Positions 15,636 to 23,833 of a stretch of 24,559 nucleotides of DNA are shown here, in pieces. The stretch's first letter is position 1; each line of letters begins with the position of its first letter. Made by a program: the position numbers and the translations under genes. The stretch is from Magnetospirillum sp. (GTDB lineage: Bacteria; Pseudomonadota; Alphaproteobacteria; Rhodospirillales; Magnetospirillaceae): positions 1 to 24,559 of the forward strand of contig JACPDP010000040.1 in NCBI GenBank assembly GCA_016183945.1, given 5' to 3'. The notes beneath the pieces were generated by a model. That model did not search any database. It was not told the origin of the DNA and saw only the letters and a list, made by a program, of their open reading frames with translations.

Positions 15636-15678
15636 CGGAGGCCGCCCCCTACCCGGGTGGCCTCCGCCCGGGTAGGGG
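15636..15678. repeat. two interlocking perfect palindromes downstream of grxD
   Basis: Hairpin A pairs CGGAGGCC (15636-15643) with GGCCTCCG (15659-15666). Hairpin B pairs CCCCTACCCGGG (15646-15657) with CCCGGGTAGGGG (15667-15678). The right arm of A is the loop of B, so the two are mutually exclusive or form a pseudoknot. The region begins 9 bases after the grxD stop. There is no T run on either side, so it does not look like a simple terminator. Confidence 0.75.
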
Positions 15679-15686
15679 TGGCGCCA

Positions 15687-16019
15687 TCAGGCGCCGACGG
15701 TGACGCCCTTGTCCTTGAACAATTGCTGCAGTTCACCGCTGGCGGCCATCTCGCGCACGATGTCGCAGCCGCCGACGAACTCGCCCTTGACGTAGAGCTG
15801 CGGCAGGGTCGGCCAGTTGGAGAACTGCTTGATGCCTTCGCGCAAGGACGGATCGACCAGGATGTCGATGCCCTTGAACTTGACGCCGAGCTCGGACAGA
15901 GCCTGAACCACCGCGGCCGAAAAGCCGCACTGCGGGAACATGGGGGTGCCCTTCATATACAGCACGACCTCGTTCTCGGCGATGTCCTGGCTGATGCGTT
16001 CGAAGACGGGATTGCTCAT
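15687..16019 (-). CDS. grxD: monothiol glutaredoxin (Grx4 type)
   Basis: The 110-residue product is a CGFS-type monothiol glutaredoxin. The active site CGFS is at 31-34, preceded by VLYMKGTPMFPQ. WPTLPQLYVKGEFVGGCDI carries the conserved cis-Pro and glutathione-binding residues. Such proteins bind a glutathione-ligated [2Fe-2S] cluster as dimers or with BolA and deliver it to targets. The ATG at 16019 is preceded by AGAGGA. It lies 71 bases after folP on the same strand and may be the end of that transcript. No bolA is seen in the window. Confidence 0.96.
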   Translation of the reverse strand: MSNPVFERISQDIAENEVVLYMKGTPMFPQCGFSAAVVQALSELGVKFKGIDILVDPSLREGIKQFSNWPTLPQLYVKGEFVGGCDIVREMAASGELQQLFKDKGVTVGA

Positions 16020-16090
16020 CGGAAAGAGTCCTCTGGTGTTGAATGTCTACTATCTAGGCCGTGTGCCCCGGCGGTGCAACCGCCTGCACA

Positions 16091-17230
16091 TCACTCGGTG
16101 CAACCGCCCGAACGGATCGCCTGCCACACCCGCAGCGCCTGAAGGGTTTGCGGAACATCGTGGGCGCGCAGGATGTGGACGCCGGCGTCGAGCCCGGCCA
16201 GCTCGGCCGCCAGGGTGCCGGGCAGGCGTTCGCCGGCCGGCTCGCCACGGCTCATCTGGGCGACGAAGCTCTTGCGCGACACCCCCAGCAGCAGGGGGCA
16301 GCCAAGCCCATGATACAGTGCCAGCGCCCCCAGCACCTCGGCATTGTGCCGCACCATCTTGCCGAACCCGATGCCGGGGTCCACGCAGATGTTCTCGCGC
16401 GGGATACCGGCAGCGAGGCAGGCGGCAACCCGGTCGGCCAACATGTCGTAGACGTCGAGGGGCGCGCAGGCATAGGACGGCGCCGCCTGCATGGTCTTGG
16501 GCTCGCCCTGCATGTGCATCAGGCACACCGCGGCACCGGCCCGGGCCACCAGGGACAGCGCCTCGGGGTCGGCCAGGGCGCTCACGTCGTTGACCAGGCG
16601 GGCGCCGGCCTCCAGCGCCGCCGCCATGACGCGGGCATGGCGGGTGTCGATGGAGACGACGATGCCGCGCTCGGCCAGACCGCGCACCACGGGGACGACG
16701 CGGCGCGCCTCCTCCTCGTCGGAGACCGTCTCCGAGCCGGGCCGGGTCGATTCGCCGCCGACATCGACGAGGGCGGCGCCGGCCTCGACCATCGTCACGC
16801 CGCGGGCAATGGCCGCCCCGGCCTCGAACACCTCGCCGCCATCGGAGAAGCTGTCCGGGGTGACGTTGACGATGCCCATCACCAGCGGCCGGTCCAGAGC
16901 CAGCCCGCCCCAGGGCTTGCGGCTGCCACCGATGCGGTGGATCAGCCCGGACACGTGGCGCGACGTCACCAGACCCTCATCCTCGGCCCAGGAGACCGCC
17001 TCGGTGAAGGGCAGCACGGCCAGCGAAACGCCACCGGCCTCGCGCAACAGCAGCCCCACCGCGGTGAAGGCGAGCCGCCCATCGGCAAGGGGCCAGCCCT
17101 GCCCGGCGACCACCGCCGCCGCCGCCGCCTCGCCGGCAACGATGCCGGCCGGCAGGACGTAGAGCCGCCGCTCCAACCCCTCGGGCTCGAAACCGCGCGG
17201 CGGCCCCGGTATGCGGCGGAAGGCAGTCAT
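16091..17230 (-). CDS. folP: dihydropteroate synthase with N-terminal extension
   Basis: The 379-residue product joins p-aminobenzoate to dihydropterin pyrophosphate in folate synthesis; it is the sulphonamide target. The DHPS domain starts near residue 112, with MGIVNVTPDSFSDGG (118-132), then GGESTRPG, VSIDTRHA, LVNDVSA, DPGIGFGK and LLGVSRKSF. All main substrate-binding motifs are present. About 110 residues precede the domain, so it is roughly 100 residues longer than a typical 270-280-residue FolP. The extension has no motif I know. The ATG at 17230 sits after a repeat hairpin that separates it from ftsH. The ftsH-folP order matches that of many proteobacteria. Confidence 0.95.
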   Translation of the reverse strand: MTAFRRIPGPPRGFEPEGLERRLYVLPAGIVAGEAAAAAVVAGQGWPLADGRLAFTAVGLLLREAGGVSLAVLPFTEAVSWAEDEGLVTSRHVSGLIHRIGGSRKPWGGLALDRPLVMGIVNVTPDSFSDGGEVFEAGAAIARGVTMVEAGAALVDVGGESTRPGSETVSDEEEARRVVPVVRGLAERGIVVSIDTRHARVMAAALEAGARLVNDVSALADPEALSLVARAGAAVCLMHMQGEPKTMQAAPSYACAPLDVYDMLADRVAACLAAGIPRENICVDPGIGFGKMVRHNAEVLGALALYHGLGCPLLLGVSRKSFVAQMSRGEPAGERLPGTLAAELAGLDAGVHILRAHDVPQTLQALRVWQAIRSGGCTE

Positions 17231-17244
17231 CAGGTTCCCCCGTC

Positions 17245-17274
17245 AAAGAAAAACCCTCCCCCAGCGGGGGAGGG
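17245..17274 (-). terminator. terminator after ftsH, built from a repeat copy
   Basis: On the minus strand the 9-bp stem CCCTCCCCC/GGGGGAGGG with a GCT loop (17254-17274) runs directly into TTTTTCTTT (17253-17245). This is a good intrinsic terminator for ftsH transcription, placed 31 bases after the ftsH stop. It means folP would need read-through or its own promoter. Confidence 0.7.
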
Positions 17275-17296
17275 AGGGACCCGCGAAGCGGGAGGG
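17254..17296 (-). repeat. intergenic double-hairpin repeat, copy 2 (ftsH-folP)
   Basis: The reverse complement matches 1572-1614 over 43 bp with one difference, which falls in the small-hairpin loop (TTC here, GTC in copy 1). The order is the same: CCCGC/GCGGG hairpin, then a C/T-rich arm, GCT loop and G/A-rich arm. Confidence 0.85.
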
Positions 17297-17305
17297 AGAG
17301 GGAGA

Positions 17306-19251
17306 CTACGCCCCTGGCTGCGGTTCCGGACCGGCGCCGAAGCTGCCCGGCTGCGGCGTGCCGGAACTGGGCACCGACGAGCGACGCGGCGTTTCCTTGG
17401 ACTTGGCGCCATTGCCGTCGCGCACGATCGCCTCGCCGCGCAGCAGCCCTTCGATGTCCTCGCGCGACAGCGTCTCGAACTCCAGCAGACCCTTGGCCAC
17501 CGCTTCCAGATCGGCCAGGTGCTCGGTGATAATGCGCCGCGCCGATTCTTCGCCCTCATCGACGAAATGGCGGATTTCCTCATCGATGATCTTGGCGGTC
17601 GCGTCGGACATGTTCTTGTGCTGCGTCACGGAGTGGCCGAGGAAAACCTCCTCCTGGTTCTCGTTGTAGCGCAACGGCCCCAACTTCTGCGAGAAGCCGA
17701 ACTCGGTCACCATGCGGCGGGCGAGGTCGGTGGCGCGCGAAATGTCGTTGGAGGCTCCGGTGGTGACGTTGTCGTGGCCGAATACCAGCTCTTCGGCGAC
17801 GCGGCCGCCGAACAGGCTGGCGATCATCGCCTTGAGCTGGCCGAGCGACAGGCTGAGGCGGTCACGCTCGGGCAGCGACATGGTGACGCCGAGGGCGCGC
17901 CCGCGCGGGATGATGGTGACCTTGTGCAGCGGCTCATGCCCCGGGGCATGCAGCATCACCAGGGCATGGCCCGCCTCGTGATAGGCGGTGAGCTTCTTCT
18001 CTTCCTCGCTCATCACCATGGAGCGGCGCTCGGCGCCCATCATCACCTTGTCCTTGGCCGCTTCGAACTCGGCCATGGTGACCACGCGCTTGCCGGCCCG
18101 GGCCGCCAGCAGGGCCGCCTCGTTGACCAGATTGGACAGGTCGGCGCCGGAGAAGCCGGGGGTGCCGCGGGCGATGATGCGGGCGTCCACGTCGGGCGCC
18201 AGCGGCACCTTGCGCATGTGCACCTTGAGGATCTTCTCGCGGCCGAGGATGTCGGGGTTGGGCACCACCACCTGGCGGTCGAAGCGGCCGGGGCGCAGCA
18301 GCGCCGGGTCGAGCACGTCGGGCCGGTTGGTGGCGGCGATGAGGATGACGCCCTCATTGGATTCAAATCCGTCCATCTCGACCAGCAGTTGGTTCAGCGT
18401 CTGCTCGCGCTCGTCGTTGCCGCCGCCCAGGCCGGCGCCGCGATGGCGGCCGACCGCGTCGATCTCGTCGATGAAGATGATGCAGGGCGCATTCTTCTTG
18501 CCTTGCTCGAACATGTCGCGCACGCGGGACGCACCGACGCCGACGAACATCTCGACGAAGTCGGAGCCCGAGATGGTGAAGAACGGAACATTGGCCTCGC
18601 CGGCGATGGCGCGGGCCAGCAGCGTCTTACCGGTACCGGGCGGGCCGACCAGCAGACAGCCCTTGGGAATTTTGCCGCCCAGGCGCTGGAACTTCTGCGG
18701 GTCCTTGAGGAACTCGACGATTTCCTCCAATTCCTGCTTGGCCTCGTCGATGCCTCCTGCTTGGCCTCGTCGATGCCGGCGACGTCCTCGAAGGTGACGC
18801 GCCCGGTCTTCTCGGTGAGCAGCCGGGCGCGGCTCTTGCCGAAGCCCATGGCTTTGCCGCCGCCGGACTGCATCTGGCGCATGAAGAAGATCCACACACC
18901 GATCAGCAGCAGCATGGGGAACCACGACACCAGCACGCCCCACAGGGTGGGCGTGTCGTCGGCCGGCGGCATCGCGGTGATGCGGACGTTGGCTTCGCGC
19001 AGCTTGGCGACGATGTTGGACTCGGCCGGCAAATAGGACGTGAAGGCCCGGCCGTCGGTGAAATGGCCGCTGATCTGGCTGCCCTGGATGGTGACATCGG
19101 CCACTTGGCCGCGCTCGACGTCGGCGACGAAGTCGGAGAACGCCGTCTGGCCCACGCCGCGCTGGGGCGAGGAGGTCTGGAACAGGTTGAAGAGCATCAC
19201 CAGCAATAATGCGATGATGACCCACAGCGCCAGATTCTTGCTGAAATTCAA
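17306..19251 (-). pseudogene. ftsH: ATP-dependent membrane zinc protease FtsH, frame-shifted by a 23-bp duplication
   Basis: FtsH is the inner-membrane AAA+ protease that degrades damaged and regulatory membrane proteins. The gene starts at TTG 19251 behind [21 protein letters not shown]1 about 8-24, periplasmic domain, TM2 about 103-124, then [16 protein letters not shown]. At codon 166 the frame is lost, and that frame ends at 18394 (285 residues). Another frame continues from [18 protein letters not shown] with Walker A GPPGTGKT, Walker B IIFIDEID, the second region of homology ([20 protein letters not shown]), zinc motif HEAGH, and the stop at 17306. The cause is a perfect tandem 23-bp repeat at 18732-18777. 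Deleting one copy gives 641 codons including the stop, a normal FtsH length. Since FtsH is usually important, a sequence or assembly error is as likely as a real mutation. Confidence 0.9.
18732..18777 (-). repeat. perfect 23-bp tandem duplication inside ftsH
   Basis: The 23 bases at 18732-18754 are repeated exactly at 18755-18777. Each unit encodes GIDEAKQE plus part of the junction. As 23 is not a multiple of 3, the duplication shifts the reading frame just upstream of the AAA+ domain. Confidence 0.97.
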
Positions 19252-19346
19252 GTTCGGGCCCTTCCTCGTTTGCCCGCTGTCGAACGCGCCGATGCGCCCG
19301 GTCCGCGGCCGTAATGCGTTGCCCTACAGATAATGCCCGCCCGCGC

Positions 19347-20636
19347 CTAAACAAGGCAATGGCCGGCCACCGTCAATGGATGTGCCGGTGCCAGCACCAA
19401 CGACTGCAGAGTCCTCCCCACGAGCCCAAGGTTATAGCTCAGGTGTGGCACTGCGGAAACACCATCATCGTCATAGAGCGCCGGCAAAACCGAGCGCACC
19501 GCCGCCGGCAGTTCGCCGCCGCTCTGATGGCGCCACCCTCCCAGCGCCCCCAGCCGCAGCCCCGCCGGGGCCGAAGCGGCAACCCGCACGGCGAAGCGCC
19601 CGTCCCAGGTGACGGCGGTGCCCGGCGCCAGCGCCACCGGCGGCGCCACCCGGGCGGCCTCGCGGCTGACCACCAGACGGCCACGCCACGGCGCCACCCG
19701 GCAGCCGGCCAGCGTCCGCGCTCCGGGCAATCCGGCGGCCAATTGGGCGTACAGGCGTTCGAGCCGGCCCAGGCGGGGCGTGTAGTCGCCACCGCCAACG
19801 GCCAACAGCAGGCGGGAGAGCAGCCGCAGCCCGATGTCCTCCGCCACCTCGCGAAAGACCTCGGGCCGCACCAGGGCGAAGCCGCCGGGATGCACCTCCA
19901 CGGCCCTGGCGGCGGCGGCGGCCGTCACCTGTTCCAGCGCCGCCCGAGCCCGGCCCATCCGTCGCGCCGTGGCGGCCAGGCGCGCCGCCGTCATGCCCTC
20001 GGCAGCCAAGGCGCCGGCCAGACGACGAAGGCGGACGCGGGCGAAGGCGCCGTTGCGGTTGGAGGGATCCTCGACCCAGGGCTGCCCACGGGCGGTCAGC
20101 GTCGTCTCCAGCCGGCCGCGCGGCAGCGGCAGCAACGGGCGGAGCAGGCGGCCCCACGGCGTCGGCTGCACTGCGGCCATGGCGGCCAGCCCGTCCACCC
20201 CGGAGCCGCGCCCCAAGCGCAGCAGCAGCGTCTCGGCCTGGTCGTCGCGGTGATGGCCGAGCAGCAGGTGGAGCACGCCCCGGTCGCGGCACCAGTCGCC
20301 CAGCAGGCGGTAGCGGGCGGCGCGGGCGGCGGCCTGCAGATCGCGGGCGGGCTTGGCGCCATCCCAGCGCAGCAGGTGGTGCGGCAGGCCGGCCTCGGCC
20401 AGCCAGCCGGCGACGCGGCGGGCTTCCGCCGCCGACTCGGGGCGCAGGCCGTGGTCGACGGTGAGTGCCACCGCCTCGCCGCCCCGGTGCCGCGCCCACT
20501 CGCCGGCCAGCAGGGCCAGCGCCAGACTGTCGGCACCGCCGGAAACGGCGACGGCAACGACCGGTCGTGCCTCGAATGGCCCCAACCGGGCCATCAGGGT
20601 GGAAAACTCTTCGGCGGTGAGCGGCGGAGCGGTCAT
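19347..20636 (-). CDS. tilS: tRNA(Ile)-lysidine synthase
   Basis: The 429-residue product modifies C34 of the AUA-reading tRNA(Ile) with lysine, using ATP, so that it decodes isoleucine. The PP-loop SGGADS is at 32-37. VDHGLRPES, the [14 protein letters not shown] segment and [17 protein letters not shown] follow, all typical of TilS. The C-terminal part ([31 protein letters not shown]) resembles the TilS substrate-binding domain. I chose the ATG at 20636; a GTG 18 bases upstream is possible. It follows cpoB across a diverged repeat and precedes ftsH by 95 bases. Confidence 0.95.
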   Translation of the reverse strand: MTAPPLTAEEFSTLMARLGPFEARPVVAVAVSGGADSLALALLAGEWARHRGGEAVALTVDHGLRPESAAEARRVAGWLAEAGLPHHLLRWDGAKPARDLQAAARAARYRLLGDWCRDRGVLHLLLGHHRDDQAETLLLRLGRGSGVDGLAAMAAVQPTPWGRLLRPLLPLPRGRLETTLTARGQPWVEDPSNRNGAFARVRLRRLAGALAAEGMTAARLAATARRMGRARAALEQVTAAAAARAVEVHPGGFALVRPEVFREVAEDIGLRLLSRLLLAVGGGDYTPRLGRLERLYAQLAAGLPGARTLAGCRVAPWRGRLVVSREAARVAPPVALAPGTAVTWDGRFAVRVAASAPAGLRLGALGGWRHQSGGELPAAVRSVLPALYDDDGVSAVPHLSYNLGLVGRTLQSLVLAPAHPLTVAGHCLV

Positions 20637-20653
20637 GCAAAAGCGCCTATTCA

Positions 20654-20698
20654 CCCCTCCCCCAACGGGAAGGGAGGGGGCCGCGGAACGCCCGCCCC
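20654..20698 (-). repeat. intergenic hairpin repeat, diverged copy 3 (cpoB-tilS)
   Basis: C-rich and G-rich arms (CCCCTCCCCC at 20654-20663 and GGGAGGGGG at 20672-20680) followed by CCGCGG resemble the reverse complement of copies 1 and 2, but with several changes. There is no T run after it on the minus strand, so it probably does not stop transcription of the tol cluster into tilS. Confidence 0.5.
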
Positions 20699-20704
20699 TC
20701 CAGA

Positions 20705-21709
20705 TTACTGGCAGCTCAGCTTCTGACGTTCCGAACTGGCGGCGCGCTTGAGGCGGTCGGGCATGTCGGGGTGCTCGGCGAGCAGCAGGTGATAGGCCTT
20801 GCAGGCCTCCCTGGTCTTGCCCAGCTGGCTGAACGAGGCGCCGAGCTTGTAGAGCATGTCGGGCGCCTTGGTGTGCTTGGGGTACTTCTTGTAGGAATCG
20901 GCGAACAGGATGGCCGAGTTGGTGAAATCCTTGCGGACGAAGGCGATGTCCCCCATCCAATAGCTGGCATTGCCTGCCAGTTGGTGGCTGGGATACTGCT
21001 GCAGGAACGCCTTGAAGCCGGCCTCGGCGGCGGCATAATCGCCACGCTGCGCCGACTGGTAGGCCTCGTCATAGGCGCCCTGCGCGTCCTTGGGGGGCTG
21101 CTGCTGCGGCGCCGGCTGGGCCGCGGCGGTGGCCCTCTTCAGCTCCTTCTCGGGCATGCTGCCCAGGCTCTGCGGTCCCGGCGCCGGGCCATGGCCCTCG
21201 GCCGAATTGCCGCCGACACCGAGGCCCCTGGGCGGAATCAGCACCGGCGCGCCGCTGGCGGTGGTGGCGCCCGGCGGCGTCGTCGCCTGCGGCGCGGCGG
21301 CGGCCAGGTCCTTGAAGCGCAGGTCGACGTCTGCCTGGAAGCGCTCCAACTGCTTGATGGCCTGGGTGGCCTTGTAATTGGCCTCCTCAAGCTTGCCGGT
21401 GAGCTGCCTGATCTGCTCCTCGAGCTGGTCGAGGCGGTCGTACATGGCGGCGGGCGCGGCGCTGCCGGCCTCAGCCGCGGAGCTGCCGCCCAAGGCGGGG
21501 GAGCGGATGACGGTGGGACCGCCAGCGCCGGCACCGCGCGACATCTGCTGGTTCATCACCCCGATGTCGCGCTCAAGTCGGTCGATGCGGTCGTAGAGGG
21601 CGCGGGTATCCGACTGGGCGGACGCGGGCTGCGCGGCACAGGTCAGGGTGGCGGCAAGCAGAAGAACGGGAGCGATGCGACGCACGACCAACCTCATTCG
21701 CGGGACCAT
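20705..21709 (-). CDS. cpoB: Tol-Pal associated periplasmic protein CpoB (YbgF)
   Basis: The 334-residue product is a secreted TolA/PBP1B partner that couples outer-membrane constriction to septal peptidoglycan synthesis. A signal peptide (ending near AQPASAQ) is followed by a trimerising coiled coil in two segments (YDRIDRLERDIGVMNQQM; YDRLDQLEEQIRQLTGKLEEA). A low-complexity Ala/Pro/Gln linker comes next, then a C-terminal TPR region from about residue 210 (AYDEAYQSAQRGDYAAAEAGFKAFLQQYP). The ATG at 21709 has no ribosome binding site. A GTG at 21685 has GAGG 6 bases upstream and still leaves a good signal peptide, so it may be the true start. A strong terminator lies between pal and this gene, so expression may be partly separate. 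Confidence 0.93.
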   Translation of the reverse strand: MVPRMRLVVRRIAPVLLLAATLTCAAQPASAQSDTRALYDRIDRLERDIGVMNQQMSRGAGAGGPTVIRSPALGGSSAAEAGSAAPAAMYDRLDQLEEQIRQLTGKLEEANYKATQAIKQLERFQADVDLRFKDLAAAAPQATTPPGATTASGAPVLIPPRGLGVGGNSAEGHGPAPGPQSLGSMPEKELKRATAAAQPAPQQQPPKDAQGAYDEAYQSAQRGDYAAAEAGFKAFLQQYPSHQLAGNASYWMGDIAFVRKDFTNSAILFADSYKKYPKHTKAPDMLYKLGASFSQLGKTREACKAYHLLLAEHPDMPDRLKRAASSERQKLSCQ

Positions 21710-21733
21710 GCTTAATTAGGTGAACATCAGGGC

Positions 21734-21793
21734 AAAAATAAGGCGCCCAACCGTTCCGAAGGGCCATTAGGCCGTTCGGAAGGGAGGGCGCCT
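21734..21793 (-). terminator. strong terminator between pal and cpoB
   Basis: A long hairpin has an outer 8-bp stem AGGCGCCC/GGGCGCCT (21741-21748 with 21786-21793) and an inner stem from TTCCGAA/TTCGGAA and GGCC-atta-GGCC. On the minus strand it runs into TTATTTTT (21740-21734). It should end most pal transcripts, leaving cpoB-tilS-ftsH to read-through or to their own promoter. Confidence 0.85.
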
Positions 21794-21819
21794 CACTTAA
21801 ACGTTCGTGAACGGCTGGA

Positions 21820-22317
21820 TTACTTGCCCAGCACGGTCACGCCACGGCGGTTCTGCGACCAGGCAGCCTCGTTCGAACCGAGGGCAACCGGGCGCTCCTT
21901 GCCGTAGGAGATGGTCTTCAGACGCGAGGCCGGAACGCCGTTAGCCTTCATGTACTCCTTGACGGAGTTGGCACGGCGCTCGCCCAGGGCGAGGTTGTAC
22001 TCGCGGGTGCCGCGCTCATCGGCATGACCCTCGACGGTGATCGAGTAGGTCGGATACTTCTTCAGCCAGGCAACCTGCTTATCCAGGCTGGCTTTGGCGT
22101 CGGCGCGCAGAGCGTACTTGTTGAAATCGAAGAAGACGCGATCGCCGACATTGGCGATGAAGTCTTCCATCGAACCCGGAGCAATTTGGGCGGCTTTGGC
22201 GGCGACGGGCGGGGTAACCTGACCACCCCCAGCCTGACCACCGGTGCTCTCGGGGGCGGATTCGCAAGCCGCGAGCAGGGCGGCGGCGGCAACAACGGAG
22301 AGGAAACGCAGCTTCAT
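21820..22317 (-). CDS. pal: peptidoglycan-associated outer-membrane lipoprotein Pal
   Basis: The 165-residue product is a lipoprotein with lipobox LAAC and lipidated Cys18. A flexible Gly/Pro/Ala linker leads to an OmpA-like domain (about 58-165) with VFFDFNKYALR and TVEGHADERGTREYNLALGERRANSVKEY, where the conserved Asp and Arg bind diaminopimelate in peptidoglycan. It anchors the outer membrane and receives force through TolB and TolA. The ATG at 22317 follows GGGGGAG at 9 bases; a longer in-frame start at 22407 would bury the signal peptide. The 169 bases up to tolB may hold a pal promoter, since Pal is usually made in excess. Confidence 0.97.
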   Translation of the reverse strand: MKLRFLSVVAAAALLAACESAPESTGGQAGGGQVTPPVAAKAAQIAPGSMEDFIANVGDRVFFDFNKYALRADAKASLDKQVAWLKKYPTYSITVEGHADERGTREYNLALGERRANSVKEYMKANGVPASRLKTISYGKERPVALGSNEAAWSQNRRGVTVLGK

Positions 22318-22486
22318 AGGTGAGGACTCCCCCTCAATGGAACGCAAGTGTGGAATTAAAAACGATCGGACCCTAGAGACGCCGCGCCGGCCTTTCAGCC
22401 AACGCATCCCTCCGTTGACAACGAAAAATCCATCTCGTCGTCACCGGGCAAAAATCCTAATCGGCGCGGACTATACTAAGATAGGT

Positions 22487-23833
22487 TTAGGGAATCAAGG
22501 GGGACCACGCAGGGTCGGAACCATCCAGCGGCGTTACCAGCTGCCTTTCATTGAATCCGGTAAGGTCGATGGAGTACAGCTTTGCGGTCGCACCCCGTCC
22601 TCTCTCATCGGAACGCGTCTCCCGCCAATAGGCGAGAACCCGGCCATTTGGCGCCCAAGTCGGGCCTTCCACCAGCCATCCCTGCGCCAATAGACGCTCG
22701 TCGGAACCATCGGGGCGCATGACGCCGATATAGAATTCGCCGCCCTTCTGCTTGGTAAAAGCAATGAGGTCTCCGCGTGGGCTCCATACCGGAGTCGCAT
22801 AGCGGCCATCTCCAAAACTGATGCGCTGCGGACTGCTTCCGTCGGCTCCCATCACATAAATCTGCTGACTGCCGCCGCGGTCGGACTCGAAGACCACACG
22901 GTTACCGTCGGGCGCGTAGGAGGGCGCCGTGTCGATGGCCGGGTTGTCGGTGAGCCGCCGCTTCTGCCGTGTCAGCAGGTTCATCTCGTAGATTTCGGTG
23001 TTGCCCTCGGTGGCCAGGCTCATGATCACCTTGTTGCCGTCGGGCGAAAAGCGCGGCGCGAAGGTCATGCCGGGAAAATCGCCCAGCAGTTCGCGGCGGC
23101 CGGTGTCGATCTGGTAGATGTAGACCCGGGGCGTGCCGCGATAATACGACATGTAGGTGATTTCGCGGGCGGTGGGCGAGAAGCGCGGCGTCAGCACCAG
23201 GTCGGCGCCGTCGGTGAGGAACTTATGGTTCTCGCTGTCCTGGTCCATGATGGACAGCCGCTTCTTGCGGTCGTTCTTCGGCCCCGTCTCGGAAATATAG
23301 ACCAGCTGAGTGTCGAAATAGCCGTCCTCGCCGGTGATGCGCTTGTAGATGGCGTCGGCGACGAGGTGGGCGATGCGCCGCCAGCCCTGCGGCGTCGCGG
23401 TATAGGCCTGGCCGGTCATCTGGCTTTCCGAAAACACATCCCACAGCCGGAACTCGACCCGCATCCGCCCATCGGGGCCGATCTCGGTCTTGCCGCTGAC
23501 CATGGCCTCGGCGTTGATCGCCTTCCAGTCGGCGAAGCGGGGAGCCATATGCGCGCTGGCCGCGGTTTGGATGAAGGCGCGCGGATCGATGGGCTTGAAC
23601 AGGCCCGAGCGTTCGAGGTCGGCCGCAACCACCCGCGAGATGTCCTTGCCCAGTTGGATTTCCTGTGCGCTGGCGCCCGTCAGATCGTTGATGGCGGTGG
23701 GCAGCGGCTTCATGTGGCCGCGCGTGATGTCGATGCGGACCTCGGCCTGGGCGGCCGCCGGTGCGAACAGCAGCATCAGGGCGGCCAAGGCGGCCGCAAG
23801 AAGGCCGGGCCAGCGGTGGGTATTCATCATCAT
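22487..23833 (-). CDS. tolB: Tol-Pal periplasmic beta-propeller protein TolB
   Basis: The 448-residue product starts with a signal peptide (hydrophobic core [18 protein letters not shown], cleavage before EVRID). An N-terminal TolB domain (to about 165) is followed by a six-bladed WD40-like propeller with repeated [34 protein letters not shown] and [19 protein letters not shown] blades. TolB shuttles between Pal and TolA. Three ATG codons stand in a row at 23833-23825; the third has the best spacing to GGAAGAG. The first ATG overlaps the tolA stop (ATGA), so the two genes are translationally coupled. Confidence 0.97.
   Translation of the reverse strand: MMMNTHRWPGLLAAALAALMLLFAPAAAQAEVRIDITRGHMKPLPTAINDLTGASAQEIQLGKDISRVVAADLERSGLFKPIDPRAFIQTAASAHMAPRFADWKAINAEAMVSGKTEIGPDGRMRVEFRLWDVFSESQMTGQAYTATPQGWRRIAHLVADAIYKRITGEDGYFDTQLVYISETGPKNDRKKRLSIMDQDSENHKFLTDGADLVLTPRFSPTAREITYMSYYRGTPRVYIYQIDTGRRELLGDFPGMTFAPRFSPDGNKVIMSLATEGNTEIYEMNLLTRQKRRLTDNPAIDTAPSYAPDGNRVVFESDRGGSQQIYVMGADGSSPQRISFGDGRYATPVWSPRGDLIAFTKQKGGEFYIGVMRPDGSDERLLAQGWLVEGPTWAPNGRVLAYWRETRSDERGRGATAKLYSIDLTGFNERQLVTPLDGSDPAWSPLIP

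Noticed and set aside
16061..19036. A 991-codon plus-strand open frame opposite folP and ftsH
   Set aside because: Antisense shadow with low-complexity translation; folP and ftsH motifs on the other strand are unmistakable.
18394..19251. Programmed ribosomal frameshifting in ftsH
   Set aside because: The shift coincides exactly with a perfect 23-bp tandem duplication, which fully explains it. I see no slippery heptamer with a downstream structure, and FtsH is not known for recoding.
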